Assembly: GCA_002694025.1 (NCBI GenBank)
Contig: NZKX01000014.1
Location: forward strand, 5,519 to 14,958
DNA from: Fidelibacterota bacterium
GTDB lineage: Bacteria; Marinisomatota; Marinisomatia; Marinisomatales; UBA1611
Reading direction: 5' to 3'
Length of the DNA: 9,440 nt
Shown in pieces: positions 1-7,568 of the stretch (positions are counted from its first letter, which is position 1; the number at the start of each line of letters is the position of its first letter). The notes below the pieces were generated by a model. It had not been told where the DNA came from, did not search any database, and worked only from the letters and a program-made list of their open reading frames with translations. The position numbers and the translations under genes are program-made.

Positions 1-435
1 ACCTGAGCTAGCCTTAAAATGAGCTCCATAGATATTAAACTGTATTTCAGACATGTTATGAACCATTGTCCATTTTATCACATCTCTAGTCCCTGCTGAT
101 TGAGCCGTATTAACTACAGAGGTACTTACAAAACTAAATATATCATGTTTGAAAAACAGTGCAATATCCTGTTGTGCACTTTGATTGAGAAAGGGAGCTC
201 CAGACCATTGGCCATCCTGGTAAGCATCTAAAACATCCGAATGAAAATGCGTATAACCAGTCTCACCTATTATTTCTTGGATAACAATCATATCTGGAAG
301 GACTGACTCAAGTATTGCAATAAAATCTAATTCTCTACCATCATCGTTTGAAAAATTAAGAATATTATAAGTCATAACTCTTACAGTTGAAGCATTTATA
401 AGATAAATACTTAGTATAAATGGTAAAATTTTCAT
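1..435 (-). CDS. Secreted endonuclease/exonuclease/phosphatase (EEP) family protein, 3' end outside window
   Basis: The first 145 codons of a gene run off the left edge without a stop. The ATG directly follows the TAG of the asparaginase gene (TAGATG), so the two are probably coupled. Residues 1-15 form a short signal peptide (MKILPFILSIYLINA), which places the protein outside the cytoplasm. Next comes VRVMTYNI with Asn24, the usual first EEP motif, then MIVIQEI with Glu54 at the expected magnesium-binding position. Near the edge GAHFKASSG (His139) resembles the family's HxKS-type strand. EEP enzymes hydrolyse phosphodiester or phosphomonoester bonds in nucleic acids, lipids or nucleotides, and the substrate cannot be told from this part. 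The catalytic Asp/His motifs and any C-terminal T9SS sorting domain would lie outside the window. Family assignment is fairly secure; function is open. Confidence 0.82.
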   Translation of the reverse strand, partial: MKILPFILSIYLINASTVRVMTYNILNFSNDDGRELDFIAILESVLPDMIVIQEIIGETGYTHFHSDVLDAYQDGQWSGAPFLNQSAQQDIALFFKHDIFSFVSTSVVNTAQSAGTRDVIKWTMVHNMSEIQFNIYGAHFKASSG

Positions 436-1416
436 CTAGAAATCTATATACGCTTCAATTTTCCCTACTTCTAAATTATTATGATTTTTTAAAATTTTAG
501 TTTCATAACAACTTAATTCATCTTTTTCTTCATTTTTTAAAAGTTTTAAATGGTTAAGTAACTTCATAGTAGCAATTGGAAGAGCCCGGGGATTCCCATC
601 TAATACCTTTATTGCTATTCCTACCGGTCCATGTTCATCAGTTTTTATGGCAATACCTCTTATAGATTCTCCGCCGACTTTTGTAATACCTCTGCCGTGT
701 AAAGCTTGAATAAAAGATGAATCAAAGTTTTTAGTCCCGCCCACGAGTAAGGGGTAGGATACCATCGCGTCAAAAACTCTTCTTAATTCTACTTCATTTC
801 CCGATGCTAATTTCTGAAACATTTTTGCAATAACCTCGAGTATTAAAAATGGGGTTGGTGCTGAACAGCCATCAATTTGATAATGCAGGTTTTTGGTCTC
901 TGAAATTTTACTTACATAATCATTTATGAATTTTTGAACTGGATGGTCAATCTTTGTATAACCGATTATCTTTCCACCAAGCTGCTTGGCTAAGGCCAAC
1001 ATTCCAGCATGTTTTCCGCTACAATTATTGTATAATTGGGAGGTAGTTTTTTTTGCTCTTATTAAGTTATTTCTAGTATTTTTATCTAACGGTTCATGAG
1101 ATCCACACTCATAATCTTCAATCGTCAAGTCCAATTTTTTGAGCATAGATCGAGCAGTATCCGTATGTAGTTTTTCTCCTTGATGAGATGCACACATCAA
1201 AGCAATTTCTTTATTATTAAATTTGGCTAAATCTACTGCTCCGGCCTTAATTGAAGCTGCCGCCTGAAATGGTTTTAAAGAGGAACGAACGCAAGTTAAA
1301 TAGTGAGGATCTCCTGATGAAAAAATAACCTGCCCGTTTTTATCAACTACAACGGCAAAGGCTACATGTATACTTTCTGTAAGTTCTCCACGAGTAACTC
1401 TACAAGATATAGCCAT
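436..1416 (-). CDS. Type II L-asparaginase, AnsA/ReAV-like family (PF06089 type)
   Basis: A 326-residue protein, somewhat shorter than the roughly 360-residue rhizobial enzymes. It would hydrolyse L-asparagine to aspartate and ammonia. There is no signal peptide, so it should be cytoplasmic. The family signature RSSLKPFQ is present with Ser45 and Lys48. Ser77 (CASHQGE), Cys132 and Lys135 (NNCSGKHAG), and Cys184 (DGCSAPTPF) follow in order. As I recall the Rhizobium etli ReAV structure, Ser48, Lys51 and Ser80 are catalytic and Cys135, Lys138 and Cys189 bind zinc. The spacing here matches with an offset of 3 to 5, so the enzyme is probably intact. TKVGGES (Lys246) may hold the remaining active-site lysine. 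The gene starts 5 bases after the yibQ-like stop with no clear Shine-Dalgarno site. Its link to the secretion genes upstream is unclear. Confidence 0.9.
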   Translation of the reverse strand: MAISCRVTRGELTESIHVAFAVVVDKNGQVIFSSGDPHYLTCVRSSLKPFQAAASIKAGAVDLAKFNNKEIALMCASHQGEKLHTDTARSMLKKLDLTIEDYECGSHEPLDKNTRNNLIRAKKTTSQLYNNCSGKHAGMLALAKQLGGKIIGYTKIDHPVQKFINDYVSKISETKNLHYQIDGCSAPTPFLILEVIAKMFQKLASGNEVELRRVFDAMVSYPLLVGGTKNFDSSFIQALHGRGITKVGGESIRGIAIKTDEHGPVGIAIKVLDGNPRALPIATMKLLNHLKLLKNEEKDELSCYETKILKNHNNLEVGKIEAYIDF

Positions 1417-1421
1417 GATAT

Positions 1422-2297
1422 CTAATATAACATTTTTGAAACGAACTCAAATTTGTATCCTTCTTTTTGTAGCTCAGGTATATATTTCTTAAGGACATTC
1501 AAAGTTTTTGGTTTTACATGGCCTATTCCAATTGCATAACCTTTTTCTTGGGATTTTTTGACTAACTTCATTAATTGTGTAGCAATTTTCTCTTCATCAT
1601 CATCATTATCCAAAAACACATTTCTACTAGCTGTTGGAACATCGAAAATTTTCATAGTTGTTTCACCAATAGTTTCAACTGTTGTTCTACTATCTACGAA
1701 AAACTTTTTTTTATCTTTTAGTACTCTTGCAATGGTTGACATAATGCGTTGATCCGCCGAAGCTTTGGAACCCTGGTGGTTATTCATTCCAATCGCTGAG
1801 GGAATTTGATTAAAAGCGCTTATAACCCTTCTTTGAATTGTTTCAGCATCCATATCTGTTTTCAATACAAATTGCTCTTCCCCATAGGTCTTTCCTGTGT
1901 TTTCCATTGGCATATGGACAATTACTTCAAAACCTGCCGCTTGCGCTTTTTCACTAAAAAAATAACTGTGTTCGTGGCCAGGTATTACAGCATAAGTCAA
2001 ATCAGCTTTTAAAGATAAAAACCCATCTGTGACATAATCATTTCTGTATCCAAAGTCATCAATGATGATTGCTATTCTACCTTTATAAACAGGTTGTTGT
2101 TGTTCTAGTTCAATTTTTGGAAGGTTGTTTTTTTGACTGTTCTTAACATTTTCAATTTTTGACTCTAGTTGCTCTATCCTTTTTTCTAGTGTTTGTCCTC
2201 TGTTGGTTTCATCCATCCGTCTCATCAAAACTAACAAGATTAGGATAATACCTAGAAGTATATAAATAATAGGCGTTTTAAAATCAAACTTGCTCAT
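1422..2297 (-). CDS. Membrane-anchored divergent polysaccharide deacetylase (YibQ/DUF610 family)
   Basis: A 291-residue protein with one N-terminal membrane helix (about residues 8-25), followed by Arg-Arg and a charged, coiled-coil-like stretch (about 34-55). That layout suggests an inner-membrane anchor holding a periplasmic domain. The domain carries the PF04748 family landmarks in order: IAIIIDDFGY (Asp80, Asp81), VIVHMPME (His128), MNNHQGSKAS (Asn173, His174), FFVDSRTT (Asp202) and GIGHVKPKTL (His260). The family belongs to the NodB-like deacetylase fold and is usually placed in cell-envelope metabolism, but its substrate is not established as far as I know. Most family members carry a cleaved signal peptide, so the longer helix plus coiled coil is worth noting. 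The start overlaps the porQ-like stop as ATGA, a classic coupling arrangement. Confidence 0.88.
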   Translation of the reverse strand: MSKFDFKTPIIYILLGIILILLVLMRRMDETNRGQTLEKRIEQLESKIENVKNSQKNNLPKIELEQQQPVYKGRIAIIIDDFGYRNDYVTDGFLSLKADLTYAVIPGHEHSYFFSEKAQAAGFEVIVHMPMENTGKTYGEEQFVLKTDMDAETIQRRVISAFNQIPSAIGMNNHQGSKASADQRIMSTIARVLKDKKKFFVDSRTTVETIGETTMKIFDVPTASRNVFLDNDDDEEKIATQLMKLVKKSQEKGYAIGIGHVKPKTLNVLKKYIPELQKEGYKFEFVSKMLY

Positions 2298-3160
2298 TGT
2301 AACAAAAATTTAAGGGATATGATTTGAGGAATTCCAATATTTTGTGATCCATGTCTAATGGAGTACATTACCTCAAAATGATTCGTCAAAACCCCAAAAC
2401 CAATTGCAGTCTCTAAAACATTAGTAGAATAAGAGACACCTGAATAGAGGTTAAAACGACTCCAGTTAATATGATTACCTAAATGAATTTTAGAACTAGG
2501 AACTAGTGAATTTTTTTCAACTGAAGCATAAACAAAATTTACAATATGATTAAGTTTAATTTTTTTAGAAAAACCTACTATTATTCTTTGAGGAAGAAAT
2601 ATGTCATCGTTCCGAAGTTTAGTCATTTTCCCCAAATTTTGGATCACACCTCCAACCTTTATTTCATCTTTAAAATCTAAACTATATCCAAAATTTAAAC
2701 CAAGTCCTTTTGACTCATAAGTAAAAATTCCATATTGAATGTAAGAAATTGACAAGCCATATCTCATGTTATCCCTGTTAAATGATCTTCCTGCATCAAG
2801 AGACAAGCCAAAAGAGCTAAAGTATGATAGCGGTTTATCAGAGGGGGTCTCATTTCGAAATTCTAAATCATGAATCCCTGAGTATCTAAAACCAAAATGA
2901 GTTACGACATTATTGTTTTGAAAATTATAACCTACCTGTGTTAGACCAACCTCCCCAAACCACATCCCGTGACTTAATAAGACAGAAGGCCTATTTTGAT
3001 AGGCATGATACAAAGAGGGATTTACCGGATTATGTTCAAAAAGCGTTGGATGACTTCCTATGCTTAGTTCCTTTGAGGAAAAGGGTAGTGTAAGAAATTG
3101 CGAACCTATACCATAGGCAAATACGTGAAATATAAAAAATATTTTAAAATTGATATGCAT
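2294..3160 (-). CDS. PorQ-like T9SS-associated outer-membrane beta-barrel protein
   Basis: A 288-residue protein with a signal peptide (about 1-20) ending in GIGS, followed by Gln21 as predicted mature residue 1. The mature start, QFLTLPFSSKELSIG and then HNPVNPSLY, follows the usual opening of PorQ proteins, in which a small hydrophobic motif is followed by an NPA-like turn. The rest is made of alternating polar and aromatic strands with glycine-rich turns, typical of FadL-like barrels in the PorV/PorQ family. It has no T9SS C-terminal signal of its own. In Porphyromonas gingivalis, PorQ belongs to the outer-membrane attachment complex with PorU, PorV and PorZ. The start overlaps the upstream porV-like gene by 17 bases, and no clear Shine-Dalgarno site precedes it. 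PorQ is the best label; a second PorV paralogue is the alternative. Confidence 0.75.
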   Translation of the reverse strand: MHINFKIFFIFHVFAYGIGSQFLTLPFSSKELSIGSHPTLFEHNPVNPSLYHAYQNRPSVLLSHGMWFGEVGLTQVGYNFQNNNVVTHFGFRYSGIHDLEFRNETPSDKPLSYFSSFGLSLDAGRSFNRDNMRYGLSISYIQYGIFTYESKGLGLNFGYSLDFKDEIKVGGVIQNLGKMTKLRNDDIFLPQRIIVGFSKKIKLNHIVNFVYASVEKNSLVPSSKIHLGNHINWSRFNLYSGVSYSTNVLETAIGFGVLTNHFEVMYSIRHGSQNIGIPQIISLKFLLQ

Positions 3161-4094
3161 ATGAAATTGTATGAGAAGATTGCGTAGCCCAATCTAAAGA
3201 GAAAGAGTAGTCAATGTGTGAGTCACTAGTTTTGATTAAACTGTATTCGTATCCAAATCCAAAAGCAAATCTATCATTACCAAAACCACCACGAAAAAAA
3301 TATTGTTCTAGAAATCCATACTCTACACCAATTCTGGGAAGAAAACCAAAAAATAAATGTTGATTTTTTGCAAGTTTCGTAATCGAATCAGTGATAAAGC
3401 CTATATCACCAACAACCATTAGATCTTTTTTAATATACCGAGACCCAAATCTAAAGATGATAGGAAACATATCTTTATAAGGCCCTCCTTGCGTATATAT
3501 TTCATTTGTGTCCCATTGATAGTTTGAATTGATGTCTTGTACCATTAGGCCAAAAGTTGTGAACTTTCCTGTTTTAAATAGCAAACCAATATCAAATCCA
3601 ATACCTGTTCCTGAAACTTGATCTGATTTTGTAATTGGTAAATCATACCTTAAAAGTTTAAAATTAGCTCCAACCGATAACCAAGGAACAATTCTTTGAG
3701 CAAAAGTAATAAGTACAGCATTCTCTCCTGTTTGCATTTCAGTAGACTTAAGACCGGTTGTATATCTTCCTTGGATTTGCCCAACTCCTCCATAGATCCA
3801 AGATATGCCCATACCAGCTGTTGGTGGAAGTGCTAATGCTATACTGGTAGCTGCAAGTCTCCTATCTAAAGTAAGATTTGAATAAGAAGTACCAAAATGA
3901 CGCTGAATTAGAAATGCTGACCAAGCTGGGTTATGGTATGTAGGAAAACTTGGATCTAGTTCTGCAGTAAAACCGCCACCCATTGCAATAGATCTAGCGG
4001 TTAACCCCATTCGTAAAAATCCACCAGGCCGCCCTCCCCATTCTTGACTAAATAAGGTAGAAATTGTAGTAATTATAAAAAAAATTATTCGCAT
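3144..4094 (-). CDS. PorV-like (PorV/PorQ family) outer-membrane shuttle protein of T9SS
   Basis: A 316-residue protein. Residues 1-16 form a signal peptide ending in TLFS, and Gln17 would be the first mature residue. The diagnostic N-terminal block follows: GFLRMGLTARSIAMGGGF, then a DPSFPTYHNPAW segment. This is the R-x-G-x-x-AR-x-x-x-MGG ... NPA pattern of PorV/PorQ family proteins. The remainder is a FadL-like beta-barrel. PorV in T9SS binds the C-terminal signal of cargo leaving the SprA/Sov channel and carries it to the attachment complex. At 316 residues it is shorter than the roughly 390-residue P. gingivalis PorV. The start overlaps the stop of the upstream cargo gene by one base (TAATG). 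The direct order cargo, PorV, PorQ supports a shared job. Confidence 0.82.
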   Translation of the reverse strand: MRIIFFIITTISTLFSQEWGGRPGGFLRMGLTARSIAMGGGFTAELDPSFPTYHNPAWSAFLIQRHFGTSYSNLTLDRRLAATSIALALPPTAGMGISWIYGGVGQIQGRYTTGLKSTEMQTGENAVLITFAQRIVPWLSVGANFKLLRYDLPITKSDQVSGTGIGFDIGLLFKTGKFTTFGLMVQDINSNYQWDTNEIYTQGGPYKDMFPIIFRFGSRYIKKDLMVVGDIGFITDSITKLAKNQHLFFGFLPRIGVEYGFLEQYFFRGGFGNDRFAFGFGYEYSLIKTSDSHIDYSFSLDWATQSSHTISYAYQF

Positions 4095-5794
4095 TATTTT
4101 ACTATAATTAATTTATCCCAATAATCTTGTGAGGATTTATTTGCAGATATAGAATAATTCATTTTAATAAAGTATACCCCATTGGCAACATAGTTACCAT
4201 TTAAATCCCGTCCATTCCATTTAAGTGCTCCATTATAATTTTCTAAGCTAAACATTTTATCATAAACCTTTTCCATAGCAAAGTTGAAAATCTCAAGTTT
4301 GGCCAACCTATTTGATATAACACCTGTATGAAATCTAACATAACCTTCGTTACCCAATTGGTTGTGATTTTGAGGAGAAAAAGGGTTTGGATATGCATAG
4401 AATTGATCTGCATCATACTCAGTTTGGAAGATTGTCCAGTTATCCCCATTTAGATCTGTTGAGTAGGCTAATCCATCTGAAGTTCCGATCCAAAGTAAAC
4501 CTGTGGTATCTCTTTGGTCTAGTACAGAAGTATAAACAACGTCGGTTAAAACTTCACTTTGGGATAAAAATGTTTTATCAATAGCAGGATCAAAAAGCGC
4601 CCAATTTATTCCATCAAAACTTTTCCACAACCCGGACTGACTTGACGCGAGGACTAGAGAATCTTGTGCATAAACGTTATATATACGTTCCCCAATTAAA
4701 GTGCTTTTCCAGGTGACACCACCATCGCGAGAATAACTCAAACCTCGGGTCTCCCCTTGAGAATCAGCATTCATTGTGGCTGCCCATATTGTAGTTCTGT
4801 TGTTCCAATCTTGTTTTGCTAGACCAACAACAAAGTTACCAGAAAGACCATCTTCAGGAAACCTATAATGAACCCATTCAATACAGCGTGTTATTTCGTC
4901 TATTCCATCTGGGCCTTCTTCACGAGTTCTAATAATTTCTCCACGATTGATTCCATTTGCAGTTCCTACCCATATTGTATCAGACATCGATGGATCAGGA
5001 CTTGGTACTAACAATACTGAAAAAGCCTTATGATTATGGTTCCCACCGTCCACTGGATCTCGCGGATTTAAATAATACCCGGGTTTGATTTTTCTTCCTA
5101 AGCCATCATCAACGAAACCCTCGCAAGTGGATAAAGAATCTTGAAAGTCCATTGGCATGGGAACATTCTCCCAGAAACCTGTATTTATATGAAACCTTCG
5201 TAATCCTCCTGCCCAGCTTGCAGTATATAATGTATCATTTAATAATTGACTATCATATGTTACATTTGCTTCTTTAACAGTTACTGGAAGCATTTTAAAG
5301 CTTCCTTCTCCAAAAAATTGAACAAGCGTGTCTTCTTCAGATTCATCCCTAGGTTGTTTTAAATAAGTCCAGTTTATTGCAGAAGAATCGCTATAATTTG
5401 ATAAATCAGCAATAGTAATACCATAACCTACCTGAATAGATCCATTGTCTCCTGAAAATGAGACTGCAATTTTTTGACCGTCTACTGAAATAGATGGAAT
5501 ACCGCCAACCGGGAGTAGGTTTGTAAAAGTGTTATCACTTATAGAATCAGAAGTAGTTCTATGCGAATATACCTTATGCCCATTATGAAGTGCTAGCCCT
5601 TGACCTGTTCCAAGCCAAGTAAGGGAATCTCCAAGCAAACGAATTTCTGCTATTATGTTACTACTCAGGCCAACCTGAAAAAACGAATCACTAGCAGTCG
5701 ATTTTAGTGAAAATCTTTCAGGAGCATGGTACTGCGCCATAATTTGTGCAATGAATACACTAAAAAAAAATACTCTATTGAATGATAATAACAT
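4094..5794 (-). CDS. Secreted beta-propeller protein with T9SS type A C-terminal sorting domain
   Basis: A 566-residue protein from the ATG chosen here. Residues 1-20 make a signal peptide ending in AQIMA, with Gln21 as mature residue 1. Propeller-like repeats follow: WLGTGQGL (about 60), WVGTANGI (275), IWAATM with a GLSYSRDGGVTW sialidase-type turn (336-362), GLWKSFDGINW (388-398) and LWIGTSDGL (434-442). The C-terminal 100 residues are a FlgD-like T9SS signal domain: YPNPFSP at 468, KLEIFNF, WNGRDLNGNYVANGVYFIK and the terminal KLIIVK. The product should cross the outer membrane through T9SS. Earlier in-frame starts would add a non-signal sequence overlapping the previous gene by 44 bases or more, so 5794 is preferred. 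It overlaps the upstream stop by 20 bases. Its ligand or activity is unknown, and no catalytic motif is seen. It could be a structural or assembly partner rather than an enzyme. Confidence 0.85.
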   Translation of the reverse strand: MLLSFNRVFFFSVFIAQIMAQYHAPERFSLKSTASDSFFQVGLSSNIIAEIRLLGDSLTWLGTGQGLALHNGHKVYSHRTTSDSISDNTFTNLLPVGGIPSISVDGQKIAVSFSGDNGSIQVGYGITIADLSNYSDSSAINWTYLKQPRDESEEDTLVQFFGEGSFKMLPVTVKEANVTYDSQLLNDTLYTASWAGGLRRFHINTGFWENVPMPMDFQDSLSTCEGFVDDGLGRKIKPGYYLNPRDPVDGGNHNHKAFSVLLVPSPDPSMSDTIWVGTANGINRGEIIRTREEGPDGIDEITRCIEWVHYRFPEDGLSGNFVVGLAKQDWNNRTTIWAATMNADSQGETRGLSYSRDGGVTWKSTLIGERIYNVYAQDSLVLASSQSGLWKSFDGINWALFDPAIDKTFLSQSEVLTDVVYTSVLDQRDTTGLLWIGTSDGLAYSTDLNGDNWTIFQTEYDADQFYAYPNPFSPQNHNQLGNEGYVRFHTGVISNRLAKLEIFNFAMEKVYDKMFSLENYNGALKWNGRDLNGNYVANGVYFIKMNYSISANKSSQDYWDKLIIVK

Positions 5795-6641
5795 GGTCCA
5801 CTGTTTGGCTGTAATCATTTGCCATATCTTGTACAGAAAATCTCCAACGAAAAGAACCCGTACGTGTAGTATCATCCAATGGCTCTGTACCAAATCCGTC
5901 GCCGTATATTGGAATCTTAAAAGTATAGATACCGTCTCCTTTTGCAGAATCTCCGCTTGTAAAGTCTGGAGGGTATAAAATTTCAGTATTCCCATCATCA
6001 TACAAATAAATCATATTTCCATTATTCATCATTTCGTTATCCCTTAAGCTAAAGGAAGTAAAACCAACCCATTTGATTGTTTCGTTTCCATCACCATCCG
6101 TTACCATTGCTTTTACCTTAATAAGATTAATATTCCTGCCCTCTGGCCGAACAATTAAAGTATCTGCAAATATATTTATAATTTTAGGAATTAAATTACC
6201 AATCTTTGCTGAATCTAATAAGCCAATAAATTTAGCATCGCCGTAAACTGCCGTAAAGTCAGCGAACAAAAAGCTTGTATCTAAATCTGTAATCGGATTT
6301 CTTGCTAAGGAACTGTTTTGGATTTTTCTGGAGAAAATATTATCTCCTGCGATGATATCTCCATTAACGCCACTATCATTGAGCACAATTACATCGAAAT
6401 CTCCAGAAATATCAGGACCATACCACCTGACAAAGGTACTATCTAATTTTTCTGATTGATATTCATCTTCAAAGTTTGCGCTGAAGTATACTGTATTTTG
6501 ATCCTGCATAAAAGTAAAAGTGGTATTTGAAATAGGGCTCTCGTAGTAGATCGGTTCAGTTTCAGAGCAAGAAAATAAAATGAGAGATATTAACAAAATC
6601 ATTTTTATTAAAAAATTATAGAATTGTAAAAAAAAGTTCAT
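5775..6641 (-). CDS. Lipoprotein with two tandem acidic-loop Ig-like domains, function unknown
   Basis: A 288-residue protein from the ATG at 6641. A signal segment ends in the lipobox LFSC with Cys25 as the lipidation site. The mature part appears internally duplicated. Each half has Ig-like strands ending in an acidic, possibly calcium-binding loop: VLNDSGVNGDIIAGDNIFS (about 86-104) and LYDDG ... GDSAKGDGIYTFKI (about 213-243). This resembles the DDG-x(n)-GD-x-x-x-GDG-x-(Y/F) loop of 'choice-of-anchor X' type domains. No catalytic residues are recognised. A longer reading from TTG at 6656 is possible but less likely, because the ATG has a good ribosome-binding site. The gene sits between a QC-like enzyme and a T9SS cargo, so an accessory role in cargo handling at the outer membrane is a reasonable guess, not shown by the sequence. 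Confidence 0.75.
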   Translation of the reverse strand: MNFFLQFYNFLIKMILLISLILFSCSETEPIYYESPISNTTFTFMQDQNTVYFSANFEDEYQSEKLDSTFVRWYGPDISGDFDVIVLNDSGVNGDIIAGDNIFSRKIQNSSLARNPITDLDTSFLFADFTAVYGDAKFIGLLDSAKIGNLIPKIINIFADTLIVRPEGRNINLIKVKAMVTDGDGNETIKWVGFTSFSLRDNEMMNNGNMIYLYDDGNTEILYPPDFTSGDSAKGDGIYTFKIPIYGDGFGTEPLDDTTRTGSFRWRFSVQDMANDYSQTVDHVIIIQ

Positions 6642-6648
6642 ATCAACA

Positions 6649-6654
6649 CTCACC
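6649..6654 (-). promoter_or_regulatory. Shine-Dalgarno site GGTGAG for the lipoprotein gene
   Basis: GGTGAG lies 7 bases before the ATG at 6641 and spans the TGA stop of the QC-like gene. It favours this ATG over the TTG at 6656 and GTG at 6653. It is the clearest ribosome-binding site in the window; most other starts have none and seem to depend on coupling. Confidence 0.6.
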
Positions 6655-7567
6655 AATTTTGATTGTCTCGATAATAAATATAATCAACCATTAATCTACC
6701 TACTTGATCCAGACTTTCTGCGCTGCACTTATCTGGCGTATCATCCATCGTATGCCAAAAATTAGCGTAGGGATTAGGATACTTAAAATCAATCAAATCT
6801 ATTGCTGGGATACCAGCTATCTCAAATAGAGGAACGTGATCATCGTATATAGCATATTGAGGTGTCATATCGAAAGCTTCAAGGCCTAAAACCTTTGCTC
6901 TTTTCCAGAGATAACGTACTAATTCAGGATTAAATTCTAATGAATATTTTTCAATGGGAAGATGTAACTGCTTATCTGCAACCATATCTAAATTAATTGC
7001 TTCATATGGACGTGGAATAGGCAGATATTTTGCGAAATATCTAGATCCCTGACAATATGTTTCATTCTCGCCAGGTATTCCCAAATCTTCCCCATCAAAC
7101 ATAACAAGATTGACACCAATTTTCGGATGATTTTCGCCTAAAATTCTAGCTAGCTCTAATATTACTGCAACTCCTGAAGCACCATCGTTTGCCCCAATGA
7201 TTGGCTGATTTCTATCTTCTCTTTTTGCTTCCATATCTGCTACTGGCCTAGTATCCCAATGGCAGGATATCATCGTCTGAAACTCGGCATCTGGATTAAA
7301 TCTAGCAATGACATTTGTTAGTTCATGGGTCTTTTTTCTTATCCTTGGATCTTTGTAGGAAAATTCTTGCAGGATTACTTCATCTGCATATTTTTCAAAT
7401 TCTTTTACCATAAAATTGAGACATGCATAATGCCCGTCAGAGCCAGGATTTCTAGGACCAAAGTCACACTGAGTTAGTAGATGTCCAAATGCTCGATCCT
7501 CATCAAAATCTGGAACATTTGGTCCACAGCTAAAAAGAAAAATAAAAAAAAGAATCGAGAATTTCAT
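6650..7567 (-). CDS. Lipoprotein M28-family enzyme, glutaminyl-peptide cyclotransferase (QC)-like
   Basis: A 305-residue protein with a short signal peptide and lipobox FSC (Cys14), so it is probably anchored in the periplasm. The M28 zinc-enzyme landmarks are all present: SCHWDTRP (His103, Asp105), GANDGASG (Asp128), FDGED (Glu160, Asp161), NLDMV (Asp194) and FWHTMDD (His272). The C-terminal half resembles type II QC more than aminopeptidases. YDDHVPL and WHTMDD closely match the DDHIPFL and WHTMDDN segments of human QC as I recall them. The Glu-Asp pair replaces Glu-Glu of the human enzyme, and I recall an ED pair in Bacteroidetes QC-like proteins. QC turns N-terminal glutamine into pyroglutamate with release of ammonia. 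A start one base after the sprA stop (TGA-T-ATG) indicates coupling. An M28 aminopeptidase remains the alternative. Confidence 0.82.
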   Translation of the reverse strand: MKFSILFFIFLFSCGPNVPDFDEDRAFGHLLTQCDFGPRNPGSDGHYACLNFMVKEFEKYADEVILQEFSYKDPRIRKKTHELTNVIARFNPDAEFQTMISCHWDTRPVADMEAKREDRNQPIIGANDGASGVAVILELARILGENHPKIGVNLVMFDGEDLGIPGENETYCQGSRYFAKYLPIPRPYEAINLDMVADKQLHLPIEKYSLEFNPELVRYLWKRAKVLGLEAFDMTPQYAIYDDHVPLFEIAGIPAIDLIDFKYPNPYANFWHTMDDTPDKCSAESLDQVGRLMVDYIYYRDNQNW

Positions 7568-7568
7568 A

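Noticed and set aside
1558..2012. Two short plus-strand reading frames (64 and 68 codons)
   Set aside because: They are antisense to the yibQ-like gene, whose family motifs run through both stretches, and they show no recognisable domain.
4243..4584. Short frames on both strands within the cargo C-terminal region
   Set aside because: They overlap the well-supported T9SS signal domain and resemble chance openings in AT-rich DNA.
5761..5770. Homopolymer A run as a possible frameshift site
   Set aside because: It encodes part of the Phe-rich core of the signal peptide in frame, so no frameshift is needed.
5751..5978. 75-codon plus-strand frame
   Set aside because: Antisense to the lipoprotein and cargo junction, with no motif or ribosome-binding site.
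5795..6001. N-terminal extension of the propeller protein up to an ATG at 6001
   Set aside because: It lies wholly inside the lipoprotein gene in another frame, adds 69 residues with no signal character, and places the clear signal peptide in the middle of the protein.
6642..6656. TTG (6656) or GTG (6653) start for the lipoprotein
   Set aside because: The ATG at 6641 has GGTGAG 7 bases upstream. The earlier codons only lengthen an already adequate signal peptide and overlap the QC-like gene.
6650..7567. Plain M28 aminopeptidase as the main call
   Set aside because: The DDHVPL and WHTMDD segments and the T9SS context fit QC better, though it is kept as the alternative.
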